A stretch of DNA of 64,000 bases from Osedax fenrisi. Lineage: Eukaryota; Annelida; Polychaeta; Sabellida; Siboglinidae. Position numbers and translations under genes: made by a program. The stretch covers positions 27,471,749 to 27,535,748 of the forward strand of contig OZ025240.1 in NCBI GenBank assembly GCA_964019155.1. The letters run 5' to 3'. Below, piece after piece: positions 35,136 through 46,770 of this stretch. The notes below the pieces were generated by a model. That model ran no database searches. It was not told the origin of the DNA and saw only the letters and a list, made by a program, of their open reading frames with translations. Each line of letters starts with the position of its first letter. The first letter of the stretch is position 1.

Positions 35136-35346
35136 TTATTATATAACCATTATATATATATAGGTTATTATATAACCATTATATATATATAGGTTATTAT
35201 ATAACCATTATATATATTAAATATATATTTAATTAAATATATATAATGTATTATATATAGGTTATTATATAACCATTATATATATTTAATATATATAATA
35301 TATTTAATATATATATATATAATTATTATTATAATAATATATAATG

Positions 35347-35392
<46 letters not shown>
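35093..35392. repeat. TA-rich block with palindromic GGTTATTATATAACC units
   Basis: TA runs at each end bracket four units containing GGTTATTATATAACCATTAT near 35133, 35161, 35190 and 35262. Each unit is itself a near-perfect palindrome, so the block can fold extensively. Confidence 0.85.
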
Positions 35393-35395
<3 letters not shown>

Positions 35396-35399
35396 TATT

Positions 35400-35560
35400 A
35401 TGTGTACACGTTGGTTTAACAAATACGCATAGCTAAGCTATGACACGCCCATATATAGAGGCGGGCGTCTCAACTCCGAAAGCGCGCGCTCAGATATCGA
35501 ATAAACTATTAGTCATAGATTTTTGGCGCCTCTAGTCTGTGTCTACGATATTTATTAGAG
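35400..35560 (+). promoter_or_regulatory. GC-rich patch with TATA-like box, possible promoter
   Basis: It is embedded in AT-rich DNA. The stretch CACGCCC, ATATATAG, AGGCGGGCGTCTCAACTCCG, AAAGCGCGCGCTCAG combines a TATA-like box with CpG-rich sequence downstream. No gene follows recognisably, so the promoter reading is speculative. Confidence 0.25.
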
Positions 35561-36186
35561 GTTAAAGTAACTTTAACTTAAAGTTTAACTATATTAAATA
35601 TAGTATTTAATAATAATTATTGAAATCTACTAAAATTGGTTTTACATCTAATTATTGGAGTTCGTAATTGCATTCGAGTTGGTGTGAAACCCCTTTTACA
35701 ATTAAGCATTAATTTTATTTTAAATGTTGGATTTAAATATTAGAGTTAAACTTTAAAGTTAAAGTTAAACCCCTTTTATAATAACGATATTATAATAATA
35801 ATTATAATAATATGATATTATTAATATTAAATATCGGATATTTTAAATATAGTTACAACAGTATATATATATATATATATACAATTATATTATAATATAA
35901 TATAATAATATGTCTACTTACTATTTTGTTGTACTTTAATGTCTTAGAAATTGAATTATATGATATATGAAAACTTAGATTTCAAATTAATTTTTAATTA
36001 TATTGGTTGTTGATAAATATTAACAAAGATTATAAGCTTTGTATATTACAGAATACAGTATAATACAGAATTATTAAATGCATAGATTTATATTTTATAT
36101 TGTAAACTATAAATCGATGGTGAAAAACACATATTTTGCTATATATATTTGCAATATATCCATATATTTATAGTTTATATATGTAT
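35561..36186. other. AT-rich gap inside E2
   Basis: No gene is recognised. Short TTAAAGTTAAA-type repeats lie near 35560-35600 and 35740-35770. Confidence 0.35.
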
Positions 36187-36480
36187 ACTAGCCGTACCCG
36201 ACCCGGCGTTGCTCGGTTTTTGATTGTTTGTCTATCTATTGTGTATTAATTATAGCTATTCTTTATTCTGCATTATTATTTTTTTAATATTTCAAAAATT
36301 ATTTGAAAAATAAAACAAAATATTTAAAAAAATACAAAATATATTTCAAAATATTACAAAATATATTTTAAAAATATGTCGAAAAATATTTAAAAAAAAA
36401 TATAAAAATATTTCAAAAAAATATTGTTTTTTTCAAAAATGTCAATAAAAATATCCAACAAATATTTTAAAAAAGCGTCA
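36187..36480 (+). mobile_element. Fragment of the ACTAGCCGTACCCGACCC repeat family
   Basis: It begins exactly as the copies at 48548 and 50918 (ACTAGCCGTACCCGACCCGG, CGTTGCTCGGTTTTTGATTG) and passes into the A-rich TTTCAAAAATATT zone, but stops after about 290 bp. It is a 5'-end piece inside E2. Confidence 0.8.
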
Positions 36481-36539
36481 TGATATTTTTTTCGACTTAA
36501 CTTGGTACAACATTTGAAAATGTAGGGTGTTTTAATATA

Positions 36540-39500
36540 AATGCTTAAATATGCTTAAATATGAATGCCATAATAATGTTTTATAGGTGCTTTAATACAA
36601 TGTAAATGCTTTACAGGTGCCTTAAATACTTTAAATATAAATGCTTAAACATGCTGAAATATGCTTAAATATGAATACCATAATAATGTTTTATAGGTGC
36701 TTTAATACAAGGTAAATACTTTACAGGTGCCTTAAATGCTTAAATATAAATGCTTAAACATGCTGAAATATGCTTAAATATGAATGCCATAATAATGTTT
36801 TATAGGTGCTTTAATACAAGGTAAATGCTTTACAGGTGCCTTAAATGCTTTAAATATAAATGCTTAAACATGCTGAAATATGCTTAAATATGAATGCCAT
36901 AATAATGTTTTATAGGTGCTTTAATACAAGGTAAATGCTTTACATGTGCCTTAAATGCTTTAAATATAAATGCTAAAATATTCTGAAATATGCTTAAATA
37001 TGAATGCCATAATAATGTTTTATAGGTGCTTTAATACAGGATAAATGCTTTACAGGTGCCTTAAATGCTTTAAATATAAATGCTTAAACATGCTGAAATA
37101 TGCTTAAATATGAATGCCATAATAATGTTTTATAGGTGCTTTAATACAAGGTAAATTCTTAACAGGTGCCTTAAATGCTTTAAATATAAATGCTTAAACA
37201 TGCTGAAATATGCTTAAATATGAATGCCATAATAATGTTTTATAGGTGCTTTAATACAAGGTAAATGCTTTACAGGTGCCTTAAATGCTTTAAATATAAA
37301 TGCTTAAACATGCTGAAATATGCTTAAATATGAATGCCATAATAATGTTTTATATGTGCTTTAATACAAGGTAAATGCTTTACAGGTGCCTTAAATGCTT
37401 TAAATATAAATGCTAAAATATGCTGAAATATGCTTAAATATGAATGACATAATAATGTTTTATAGGTGCTTTAATACAGGGTAAATGCTTTACAGGTGCC
37501 TTAAATGCTTTAAATATAAATGCTTAAACATGCTGAAATATGCTTAAATATGAATGCCATAATAATGTTTTATAGGTGCTTTAATACAGGGTAAATGCTT
37601 TACAGGTGCCTTAAATGCTTTAAATATAAATGCTTAAACATGCTGAAATATGCTTAAATATGAATGAAATAATAATGTTTTATAGGTGCTTTAATACAGG
37701 GTAAATGCTTTACAGGTGCCTTAAATGCTTTAAATATAAATGCTTAAACATGCTGAAATATGCTTAAATATGAATGCCATAATAATGTTTTATATGTGCT
37801 TTAATACAGGTTAAATGCTTTACAGGTGCCTTAAATGCTTTAAATATAAATGCTTAAACATGCTGAAATATGCTTAAATATGAATGCCATAATAATGTTT
37901 TATAGGTGCTTTAATACAAGGTAAATGCTTTACAGGTGCCTTAAATGCTTTAAATATAAATGCTTAAACATGCTGAAATATGCTTAAATATGAATGCCAT
38001 AATAATGTTTTATATGTGCTTTAATACAAGGTAAATGCTTTACAGGTGCCTTAAATGCTTTAAATATAAATGCTAAAATATGCTGAAATATGCTTAAATA
38101 TGAATGCCATAATAATGTTTTATATGTGCTTTAATACAAGGTAAATGCTTTACAGGTGCCTTAAATGCTTTAAATATAAATGCTAAAATATGCTGAAATA
38201 TGCTTAAATATGAATGACATAATAATGTTTTATAGGTGCTTTAATACAGGGTAAATGCTTTACAGGTGCCTTAAATGCTTTAAATATAAATGCTTAAACA
38301 TGCTGAAATATGCTTAAATATGAATGCCATAATAATGTTTTATAGGTGCTTTAATACAGGATAAATGCTTTACAGGTGCCTTAAATGCTTTAAATATAAA
38401 TGCTTAAACATGCTGAAATATGCTTAAATATGAATGCCATAATAATGTTTTATAGGTGCTTTAATACAAGGTAAATTCTTAACAGGTGCCTTAAATGCTT
38501 TAAATATAAATGCTTAAACATGCTGAAATATGCTTAAATATGAATGCCATAATAATGTTTTATAGGTGCTTTAATACAAGGTAAATGCTTTACATGTGCC
38601 TTAAATGCTTTAAATATAAATGCTAAAATATTCTGAAATATGCTTAAATATGAATGCCATAATAATGTTTTATAGGTGCTTTAATACAGGATAAATGCTT
38701 TACAGGTGCCTTAAATGCTTTAAATATAAATGCTTAAACATGCTGAAATATGCTTAAATATGAATGCCATAATAATGTTTTATAGGTGCTTTAATACAAG
38801 GTAAATTCTTAACAGGTGCCTTAAATGCTTTAAATATAAATGCTTAAACATGCTGAAATATGCTTAAATATGAATGCCATAATAATGTTTTATAGGTGCT
38901 TTAATACAAGGTAAATGCTTTACAGGTGCCTTAAATGCTTTAAATATAAATGCTTAAACATGCTGAAATATGCTTAAATATGAATGCCATAATAATGTTT
39001 TATATGTGCTTTAATACAAGGTAAATGCTTTACAGGTGCCTTAAATGCTTTAAATATAAATGCTAAAATATGCTGAAATATGCTTAAATATGAATGACAT
39101 AATAATGTTTTATAGGTGCTTTAATACAGGGTAAATGCTTTACAGGTGCCTTAAATGCTTTAAATATAAATGCTTAAACATGCTGAAATATGCTTAAATA
39201 TGAATGCCATAATAATGTTTTATAGGTGCTTTAATACAGGGTAAATGCTTTACAGGTGCCTTAAATGCTTTAAATATAAATGCTTAAACATGCTGAAATA
39301 TGCTTAAATATGAATGAAATAATAATGTTTTATAGGTGCTTTAATACAGGGTAAATGCTTTACAGGTGCCTTAAATGCTTTAAATATAAATGCTTAAACA
39401 TGCTGAAATATGCTTAAATATGAATGCCATAATAATGTTTTATATGTGCTTTAATACAGGTTAAATGCTTTACAGGTGCCTTAAATGCTTTAAATATAAA

Positions 39501-41140
39501 TGCTTAAACATGCTGAAATATGCTTAAATATGAATGCCATAATAATGTTTTATAGGTGCTTTAATACAAGGTAAATGCTTTACAGGTGCCTTAAATGCTT
39601 TAAATATAAATGCTTAAACATGCTGAAATATGCTTAAATATGAATGCCATAATAATGTTTTATATGTGCTTTAATACAAGGTAAATGCTTTACAGGTGCC
39701 TTAAATGCTTTAAATATAAATGCTAAAATATGCTGAAATATGCTTAAATATGAATGCCATAATAATGTTTTATATGTGCTTTAATACAAGGTAAATGCTT
39801 TACAGGTGCCTTAAATGCTTTAAATATAAATGCTAAAATATGCTGAAATATGCTTAAATATGAATGACATAATAATGTTTTATAGGTGCTTTAATACAGG
39901 GTAAATGCTTTACAGGTGCCTTAAATGCTTTAAATATAAATGCTTAAACATGCTGAAATATGCTTAAATATGAATGCCATAATAATGTTTTATAGGTGCT
40001 TTAATACAGGATAAATGCTTTACAGGTGCCTTAAATGCTTTAAATATAAATGCTTAAACATGCTGAAATATGCTTAAATATGAATGCCATAATAATGTTT
40101 TATAGGTGCTTTAATACAAGGTAAATTCTTAACAGGTGCCTTAAATGCTTTAAATATAAATGCTTAAACATGCTGAAATATGCTTAAATATGAATGCCAT
40201 AATAATGTTTTATAGGTGCTTTAATACAAGGTAAATGCTTTACAGGTGCCTTAAATGCTTTAAATATAAATGCTAAAATATGCTGAAATATGCTTAAATA
40301 TGAATGACATAATAATGTTTTATAGGTGCTTTAATACAGGGTAAATGCTTTACAGGTGCCTTAAATGCTTTAAATATAAATGCTTAAACATGCTGAAATA
40401 TGCTTAAATATGAATGCCATAATAATGTTTTATAGGTGCTTTAATACAGGGTAAATGCTTTACAGGTGCCTTAAATGCTTTAAATATAAATGCTTAAACA
40501 TGCTGAAATATGCTTAAATATGAATGAAATAATAATGTTTTATAGGTGCTTTAATACAGGGTAAATGCTTTACAGGTGCCTTAAATGCTTTAAATATAAA
40601 TGCTTAAACATGCTGAAATATGCTTAAATATGAATGCCATAATAATGTTTTATATGTGCTTTAATACAGGTTAAATGCTTTACAGGTGCCTTAAATGCTT
40701 TAAATATAAATGCTTAAACATGATGAAATATGCTTAAATATGAATGCCATAATAATGTTTTATAGGTGCTTTAATACAGGGTAAATGCTTTACAGGTGCC
40801 TTAAATGCTTTAAATATAAATGCTTAAACATGCTGAAATATGCTTAAATATGAATGCCATAATAATGTTTTATAGGTGCTTTAATACAAGGTAAATGCTT
40901 TACAGGTGCCTTAAATGCTTTAAATATAAATGCTTAAACATGCTGAAATATGCTTAAATATGAATGCCATAATAATGTTTTATATGTGCTTTAATACAAG
41001 GTAAATGCTTTACAGGTGCCTTAAATGCTTTAAATATAAATGCTAAAATATGCTGAAATATGCTTAAATATGAATGCCATAATAATGTTTTATAGGTGCT
41101 TTAATACAAGGTAAATGCTTTATAGGTGTCCTAAGGGTGT
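36540..41140. repeat. 110-bp satellite with a 1,650-bp higher-order repeat
   Basis: About 42 monomers follow each other at exactly 110 bp. AATAATGTTTTATAGGTGCT starts near 36572, 36682, 36791 and so on to 41081, followed by one shortened unit. Private variants recur every 15 monomers: TTCTGAAATA at 36981 and 38631, GTAAATTCTT at 37151/38801 and 38471/40121, GAATGAAAT at 37661/39311, CAGGTTAAATG at 37801/39451. A further partial block repeats at 11 monomers (40521, 40661). The array was therefore amplified in multi-monomer blocks. It is the right arm of E2. Confidence 0.97.
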
Positions 41141-41298
41141 TTTAATATAAATGCTTAAACATGCTTAAATATTAATGCCATAATAATGTTTTATAGGTGC
41201 TTTAATACAATGTAAATGCTTTATAGGTGTCCTAATGGTGTTTCAATCATGCATAATGCTTTATTGGTGCTTTAAGGGTGCTATTCCTGTTTGCTGGG

Positions 41299-42420
41299 CA
41301 CACATTTCTAGAATATATTTCTAATATTATTATAATATTATAATAATTATATATATTTAATATAATATTATATAATTATTATAATTATTATAATAATAAT
41401 ATAAGAAATAATAATTATGGATATATAAATTATATAATATAATCATTATATTATAATAATGTATACGGAATTTCTGGATCTATTTCGCCATTTTCGTTAT
41501 TTAGAGCGCTTACGTGGTTCTATATCTAAATAATATTTAGTAAATACCCGAAGCTAGTCTTATAATTATGATAACATATTTTACTATAACTATTGAAACA
41601 ATGTATATATATATTTTTTAAATAATTTTAAAATATATAATTTTAATATTTAAATTATTAAGTTATGCGTACATTATTAAACAAGTTATAAATATTTAAA
41701 AAATATATCAAATATTTTGTAATTCATATAGTATTATAATATTATTATTAATATAATTAATATAATTATTATTATATCATATAATATATGAATTATTAAA
41801 TTTATTTTATCTTTTAAATATCTAAATAAAACCTTTTTCTTTTTATCATTATTCTTCATGTGTTTAGATATTTTGCTTGAAGTATTTATATGTTATAATA
41901 CAGAATCTTATGTTATACTATTATCAATATAAACATGATAATATGATACAAATATTGTTTTTGAGTTAAAGTAAATTCTAGAAGGATGCGAGCAGCATGT
42001 TTTCACACGTGATATGTTATGGGCGTGGCTTGTGAGCGTGCACATCGAGGACATGAATATTATATACAAGGACTTGAACTATTCTCAGAATAGTTCTTAA
42101 TAATTCTGCATGTTAAAAACAATGACTTCGCTATAGGCTATTTGAATTGAGTGATTAGCCGGGTGATTAGTTATTACTTTAACTTTACATGAATTATTGA
42201 CTTTGCAGTGATATATAATGTATATTCATACACGATTATTCAGATCTAAATATAACTTATACGCGTGCATATACATTATATTATAATATATATTAATACA
42301 TTTGATTTTTTATTAAATTTAAATTATTACTATTAGAAATTATTCGATTATAATTCGAATATGTTACGTACATATGATATAGATATAGTTTTAGAATGCC
42401 CGTTTAATTTCAAGTAGAAA
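41299..42420. other. AT-rich right part of E1
   Basis: No gene is recognised. GC-richer patches occur near 41475-41520 and 41985-42060 (TATGGGCGTGGCTTGTGAGC). Confidence 0.35.
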
Positions 42421-42655
42421 CAATATATTAAATATGTATAATAATATAATCCATCGCTAAGTTATCCGTAATAGTAACTGTACAATTAGGTATTTGTTAA
42501 TAAATTGTTGTTGTTATTAAATTCAATTATTACTATTATAAATTATAAGTTAACTTATAGTAATTACTATAACATTTACTATAACGGATAACATATTGAT
42601 GGATTATATTATTATTATAATAATTATACATATATAATATATTTGTTCTACTTTA
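42421..42655. repeat. Small foldback/MITE-like element
   Basis: Arms of 30-45 nt are complementary: ATAATATAATCCATC with TTATCCGT on the left, and ACGGATAA with GATGGATTATATTAT on the right. The flanks TATGTATAATAAT and its complement extend the match. The interior contains a further nested palindrome (ATAAGTTAACTTAT). Confidence 0.65.
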
Positions 42656-43377
42656 AATACAGCATAATAGCATAATCATTATGATAATGTAAACATGTAA
42701 TTACATGTTAAACATGATGTTTACATGTTTAGAACTCATGAGTTCTATATAGTATCTATAATAGTTTCATTCCAAATTCCACTTAATTTCTAGAAGAAGT
42801 AATATTGTTTAAATATATATAGGTATATCTACAGTAACAGTAATTACTGTTACTGTTTTACTGGTTAACTATTTCTATATATAATTTCTGAAAGTCCAAT
42901 TAATTGTAAATAGAAGCAATATATAATACATATATAATAATATAACAGAACGATACGTATATATAATAGTAGGTCCTAAGTCATTTATTAAAGTCAATTA
43001 CCTAATTCTCTTAAGTAAGCCTTGCTGTAAGACCCTTACAGTGTAAGGGCAGGTATATTTTGTAATTATTTGTGACATCTTTTGTTCTACAATTACTTAA
43101 TTACTTTCGAACAAATATATACAAATATCTACACATTATAATAATGATTATTATTAAGTTAAACAGTAATTTTATAATAAAGTAACACCAAAATAGGTCA
43201 ACTGTTATATTATGAATTATATTATAATTCAAAAATGAATAGTATTAGGTTATATTATATATTTACCTATATTATTATTTACTAATTTATCTATATCCAC
43301 TTATCTCTATAATTAAATCCCATCTATTTAAATTATACGTAAATTTATATAAATAAAAAATAGTGATTTATAAAATC
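42656..43377. other. AT-rich gap with short palindromes
   Basis: A perfect 26-bp palindrome (ACAGTAACAGTAA, TTACTGTTACTGT) lies near 42831-42856. A small hairpin (GACCCTTACAGTGTAAGGG) lies near 43031. No gene is recognised. Confidence 0.5.
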
Positions 43378-43456
43378 GCTATAGCCAGGATGTCTAGCGT
43401 GATGTATTAGAATACATTTTGTTTAAAAGTCTAGGTTCGAATCCCAGCCGTTGCAT
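43378..43456 (+). other. tRNA-like (SINE-type) sequence with pol III boxes
   Basis: The order is GCCAGGATGTCTAGCGTG (A-box-like), an anticodon-region-like stretch, then AGGTTCGAATCCCAGCC (B box/T arm), then a T-rich terminator (TTTTTTTT). A T arm of five pairs with one mismatch can be drawn, but the 3' acceptor strand (CCGTTGC) does not pair with the 5' end. It resembles a tRNA-Leu/Ser-derived SINE head or a decayed tRNA, not a functional tRNA. Confidence 0.4.
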
Positions 43457-43597
43457 AATTTTTTTTATTAATATTTATATATATATACCGACAAATTTGT
43501 ATATTTATATATATTTATTAATTTATAAATTATATAATTAATTAATTATATAATTTATAAATAAATATTATTCAAATAATATTAATATTAATAATTC

Positions 43598-43628
<31 letters not shown>

Positions 43629-43904
43629 TATTTTAATATATTTAAATAATTTATTCTTCTAAATAAATTAATAATATTAATATTAATTTGTAATACTATT
43701 ATGCTGATATTATGTTGTTATTATTATAATTGTAACATAATAGCAGCATAATATACATTTAATAGCAAAATAATAGTAGCATAATAGATTTTTAATGGCA
43801 ACATAATACAGCATAATAGCATAATGTAAACATTTGAGGCTATTATTTATGCTATTATGCTTCTATTATTAGGATATTACTGTTAGCAGGGTTTAGTAAT
43901 GTAA
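43457..43904. other. AT-rich gap inside E1
   Basis: No gene is recognised. The words AGCATAAT and ATAGCA recur around 43700-43860, on both strands. Confidence 0.35.
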
Positions 43905-44226
43905 ATAAATAGATACCAAATGATATATAACCTAGTTATGAAAATAACATGCTACCTAATGATATATAACCTATAGTTATGAAAATAACATGCTACCTAA
44001 TGATATATAACCTATAGTTATGCAAATAACATGCTACCTAATGATATATAACCTATAGTTATGAAAATAACATTCTACCATATGATATATAACCTAGAGT
44101 TATGAAAATAACATGCTACCTAATGATATATAACCTATAGTTATGAAAATAACATGCTACCAATTGATATATAACCTAGAGTTATGAAAATACCCGGATA
44201 CCTAATGATATATAACCTAAAGTTAT
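43905..44226. repeat. Subterminal tandem repeat of E1 (right), about 41-bp unit
   Basis: GATATATAACCTATAGTTAT recurs at 43922, 43961, 44002, 44043, 44084, 44125, 44166 and 44207, each followed by GAAAATAACATGCTACC. It ends 48 bp from the E1 terminus. Confidence 0.95.
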
Positions 44227-44274
44227 GTTTACTACTAATTTTATACCAATTTATTGATGATTTGGTAGCCTGGG

Positions 44275-45762
44275 TTGTCTCGATTTCCGCCACCACTTCT
44301 CATTCTTGAAAACAAATTTTCGACAAAATCCTGATTACAGTTACCTGTTTTAAACTCATTTATGTTATAGTTAATATTCAGATTTTCAAAAAGAGAAACC
44401 AATGATTTAACATTAGACATCCACCCGACAAGACACGGTAAATTACTTTTTCCAATATATATATTTAAATATTTACTAAGTGTTTTATCTGCAGATTTTA
44501 AAAATTCCATAGAAAGTGAATCTTCTTTTAGTGAATTTTTATATATATAAGTGTTAGTTTTTTTTGAATTAAATATATCGAAAAGATTATTAAAAAATTC
44601 ACAAAAATCAGCAGTTAATAAAGATTCTTTGTCTAATTTATTACTTAATAATACTATACTACGGATACCCGATGACACAGAAAGGCTTAATACTTGTGTG
44701 GCTAGATTAACTCTCATCTTACTAAAACTGGTTAACTCAATATGTTTTAATGTTATTTTATTGGCTATTGGTATTTTCATATTTTTTTTTATATTATACA
44801 ATTCATTTATATATTTAAAACTTATTTTCCAAATCCTTTATTGTATAATGCATTTCTTATGCTTTTAATTAAATGTGGTGGGTCATACATAAAAAATATT
44901 TGATTATTAAGGTATATAAAAGAATTATTATTATTTAAATTTAACAAGTTTTTACACCCACGATTACTAGGTCCCTGGTCACAAAGTATCACTTTCACAC
45001 ATAAATTACACTCTTTTAATTTTGTAATACATGTTAATAGTTTATCATGAATCGTATCACTATTCATTGGACCAGATGTAAAAAAATATCCTACAGGTTG
45101 TTTCCATGACCCGAGTAAACTTTTTATCATAAATACGGTAGCATATGTTGCTACCGTATTCTCTTTATTCTCTCCTAAATCTTGAAATCCAATAACTTTA
45201 TCGAGTCGTGCATTATAAGTCAGATCTATTCGTAATGACATTTCGTCAAATGCCAATACAACTAACTGTTTATTTTCAGTAAACTTGTCAGCCTTTTGTC
45301 TTAAGCCATTAAGAATTAGTTCATTAAACCCAGGCTGCAAATCTATCATTCTAATAGAGCGTTTTATCGAACTCATTGATGGTAACGAGTATAATTTATA
45401 TAATAAATTATAACATTTTGGACTTGCGTTCCATAACGACAACGCAAACATTTTTATGGAATGAATATGTCGTAATCCATTTTTAATTTCATTTGTACAT
45501 ACTATTTTCTTATTATTTGTTGTTACCTTTTTATTCTTCAATCTATAACATTTTGAATTCAAAATACGTATATTTTGTTTTAATTTCAATACATATTTTT
45601 TAAGATTGCATATTTGTGCATGCATAATATCTTTTTCCTCTAACATTACATTATACGCTTTGCTTAAAGGTATCGGACCGTATTGAACAGTTTGGATAAC
45701 TTCATCGTTTGGTAAGAATGCATCCTCATTGCAGGAGTCTGTATCTTCTGAAGAATTGTGAA
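44275..45762 (-). pseudogene. P-type transposase exon 4 (coiled coil and catalytic core), 5' side of E1
   Basis: The acceptor TATTTTCTAG precedes 45762. It reads an acidic linker, a Leu/Lys-rich probable coiled coil (AQICNLKKYVLKLKQNIRIL), then the catalytic core: VVLAFDEMSLRIDLTYN, GFQDLGENKENT, SWKQPVGYFFTSG, VILCDQGPSNRGCKN, FFMYDPPHLIKSIRNALYN. One base is missing in an A run near 44825, shifting the frame. It then continues KMRVNLATQVLSLSVSSGI, TADFCEFFNNLFDIF and CNQDFVENLFSRMRSGGG, ending at NRDNP where E1 is inserted. The Asp and Glu in FDEMS, CDQG and VENLF occupy the positions of the RNase H-like catalytic residues in P/THAP9 transposases. Confidence 0.9.
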
Positions 45763-45825
45763 CTAGAAAATATATTGTTATTTATATTAGTATTATACTT
45801 ACATAAATATTTAATAATACCATAC

Positions 45826-45926
45826 CTTTTTTCAAAGTTTTTTTAATTATTCTTCTTGAATGTATTGCTGGTGGTGGATTCGGTATATCGAATATGGAAG
45901 GTACAGCATCAAACCGTAATCTCTTC
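45826..45926 (-). pseudogene. P-type transposase exon 3
   Basis: Acceptor TTTAAATTAG and donor AAAAAG/GTATGG. It reads KRLRFDAVPSIFDIPNPPPA, the LRxDAVPTIF-type motif that follows THAP domains. 101 nt. The phases join exons 2 and 4 in frame. Confidence 0.85.
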
Positions 45927-45982
45927 CTAATTTAAATATCATAACATATTAAAAAGATTAATAAAATATATAAATAATTTAC

Positions 45983-46117
45983 CTTGCACTAGTTTTATAT
46001 TGACTATTTTCAAAATGAACTCCACATATTCTTAGTACCCTTAAAAAAGCAATACCTTCCTTTTGACTTCTTTTAATTAGAGTATCATTTCGCGTATTAA
46101 TAATCCATTTCATGCAT
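45983..46117 (-). pseudogene. P-type transposase exon 2 (second half of THAP domain)
   Basis: Acceptor AATTATTTAG and donor GCAAG/GTAAAT. It reads CMKWIINTRNDTLIKRSQKE and LRICGVHFENSQY. The C..H pair in ICGVHFE completes the C2CH zinc site of a THAP DNA-binding domain, and the Trp is conserved. The phase joins exon 1 at a split Arg codon. Confidence 0.85.
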
Positions 46118-46672
46118 CTAAATAATTTGTTATTAGACTAATATTATGTTATGTACATTATGTGATATATTAATAGTTATCTTATATAATCAAAATATAC
46201 TATACACCTACTAATTAATATAAATAATTTACATTTTTCATAAAAATATAATTATATATTAATATATTAATTCATACAAATATAATTATATATTAATAAA
46301 TTAATTAATTAAATATATTAATTAATAAATAAAATAAATATACTAATTATAAATGAACATAGTAATTGTTAATGAATGATACTAATTTAAATAATATGCA
46401 TTTAAATATCAATAATCTAATATTACAATATAAATAAATTATATCACAATAAGTTCCAATAAGGAATACGTCTATTAGACATTCTATATATATATATAAA
46501 TAGTATTGTACAATTTAATTAATTATAACATATTGTTATTTTTATAGTTAATTAACTATAATATTCAGATAGCATACTATGTTATAACATGTAAATTAAA
46601 TGATTAAATAAATATAATTGTATTAATTTTTTTTAAATTCTATACTAATTTATACAACGAAATGTAACTAAC

Positions 46673-46770
46673 CTCTCTTTATTTGTTGGAAAACGGTGAA
46701 AAGAATATGCAGTATCACCTGAATAATTATTACAATTTATTGCTACACATCTAGATCCATTTGCAGGCAT
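46673..46770 (-). pseudogene. P-type transposase exon 1 (THAP domain start)
   Basis: Start codon at 46768-46770. It reads MPANGSRCVAINCNNYSGDT, then SFHRFP. The C-x4-C pair and the FHRFP motif mark the start of a THAP zinc finger. The ATG upstream at 46848 in the same frame would add 26 residues and is less likely, because THAP domains lie at the very N-terminus. Donor GAGAG/GTTAGT. The exon itself is intact. The gene is dead because of the frameshift and E1. Confidence 0.85.

Larger units (their letters stand above)
32532..41298. mobile_element. E2: 8.8-kb TIR element nested in E1, mostly satellite
   Basis: The inverted ends agree over about 43 bp with one mismatch: CCCAGCAAACAGGAATAGCA, CCCTTAAAGCACC, A/C, ATAAAGCAT. 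They are flanked by CA on both sides (32530-32531 and 41299-41300). The left arm contains 56-bp tandem repeats and the right arm 42 copies of a 110-bp repeat. Both are built from the words GGTGCTTTA and GCATTATTATGGCAT, in inverted orientation relative to each other. The interior (33.0-36.5 kb) has minisatellites, a GC-rich patch and a fragment of another repeat family. No protein gene is seen, so E2 is non-autonomous. Confidence 0.8.
26867..44274. mobile_element. E1: 17.4-kb TIR element inserted in the P transposon
   Basis: The ends are perfect 15-bp inverted repeats, CCCAGGCTACCAAAT, flanked by TT on both sides (26865-26866 and 44275-44276). A longer GGGTT match cannot be excluded, because the GGG may belong to the right TIR. 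Both ends have subterminal tandem repeats rich in AGGTTATA (158-bp units at the left, about 41-bp units at the right). It breaks the P transposase precisely within a conserved motif, and the reading frame is restored across the junction, which defines its limits. The interior holds decayed minus-strand exons, AT-rich repeats and the nested element E2. No transposase is recognised, so the superfamily is unknown. Confidence 0.8.

Noticed and set aside
36540..41140. CRISPR array
   Set aside because: Contiguous 110-bp monomers without unique spacers.
43378..43456. Functional tRNA gene
   Set aside because: Acceptor strands do not pair and the T stem has a mismatch.
26867..44274. Maverick/Polinton identity for E1 on size alone
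   Set aside because: No integrase, polymerase B, ATPase or capsid coding is seen. The termini are CCCAG rather than AGT, and the duplication is not 6 bp.
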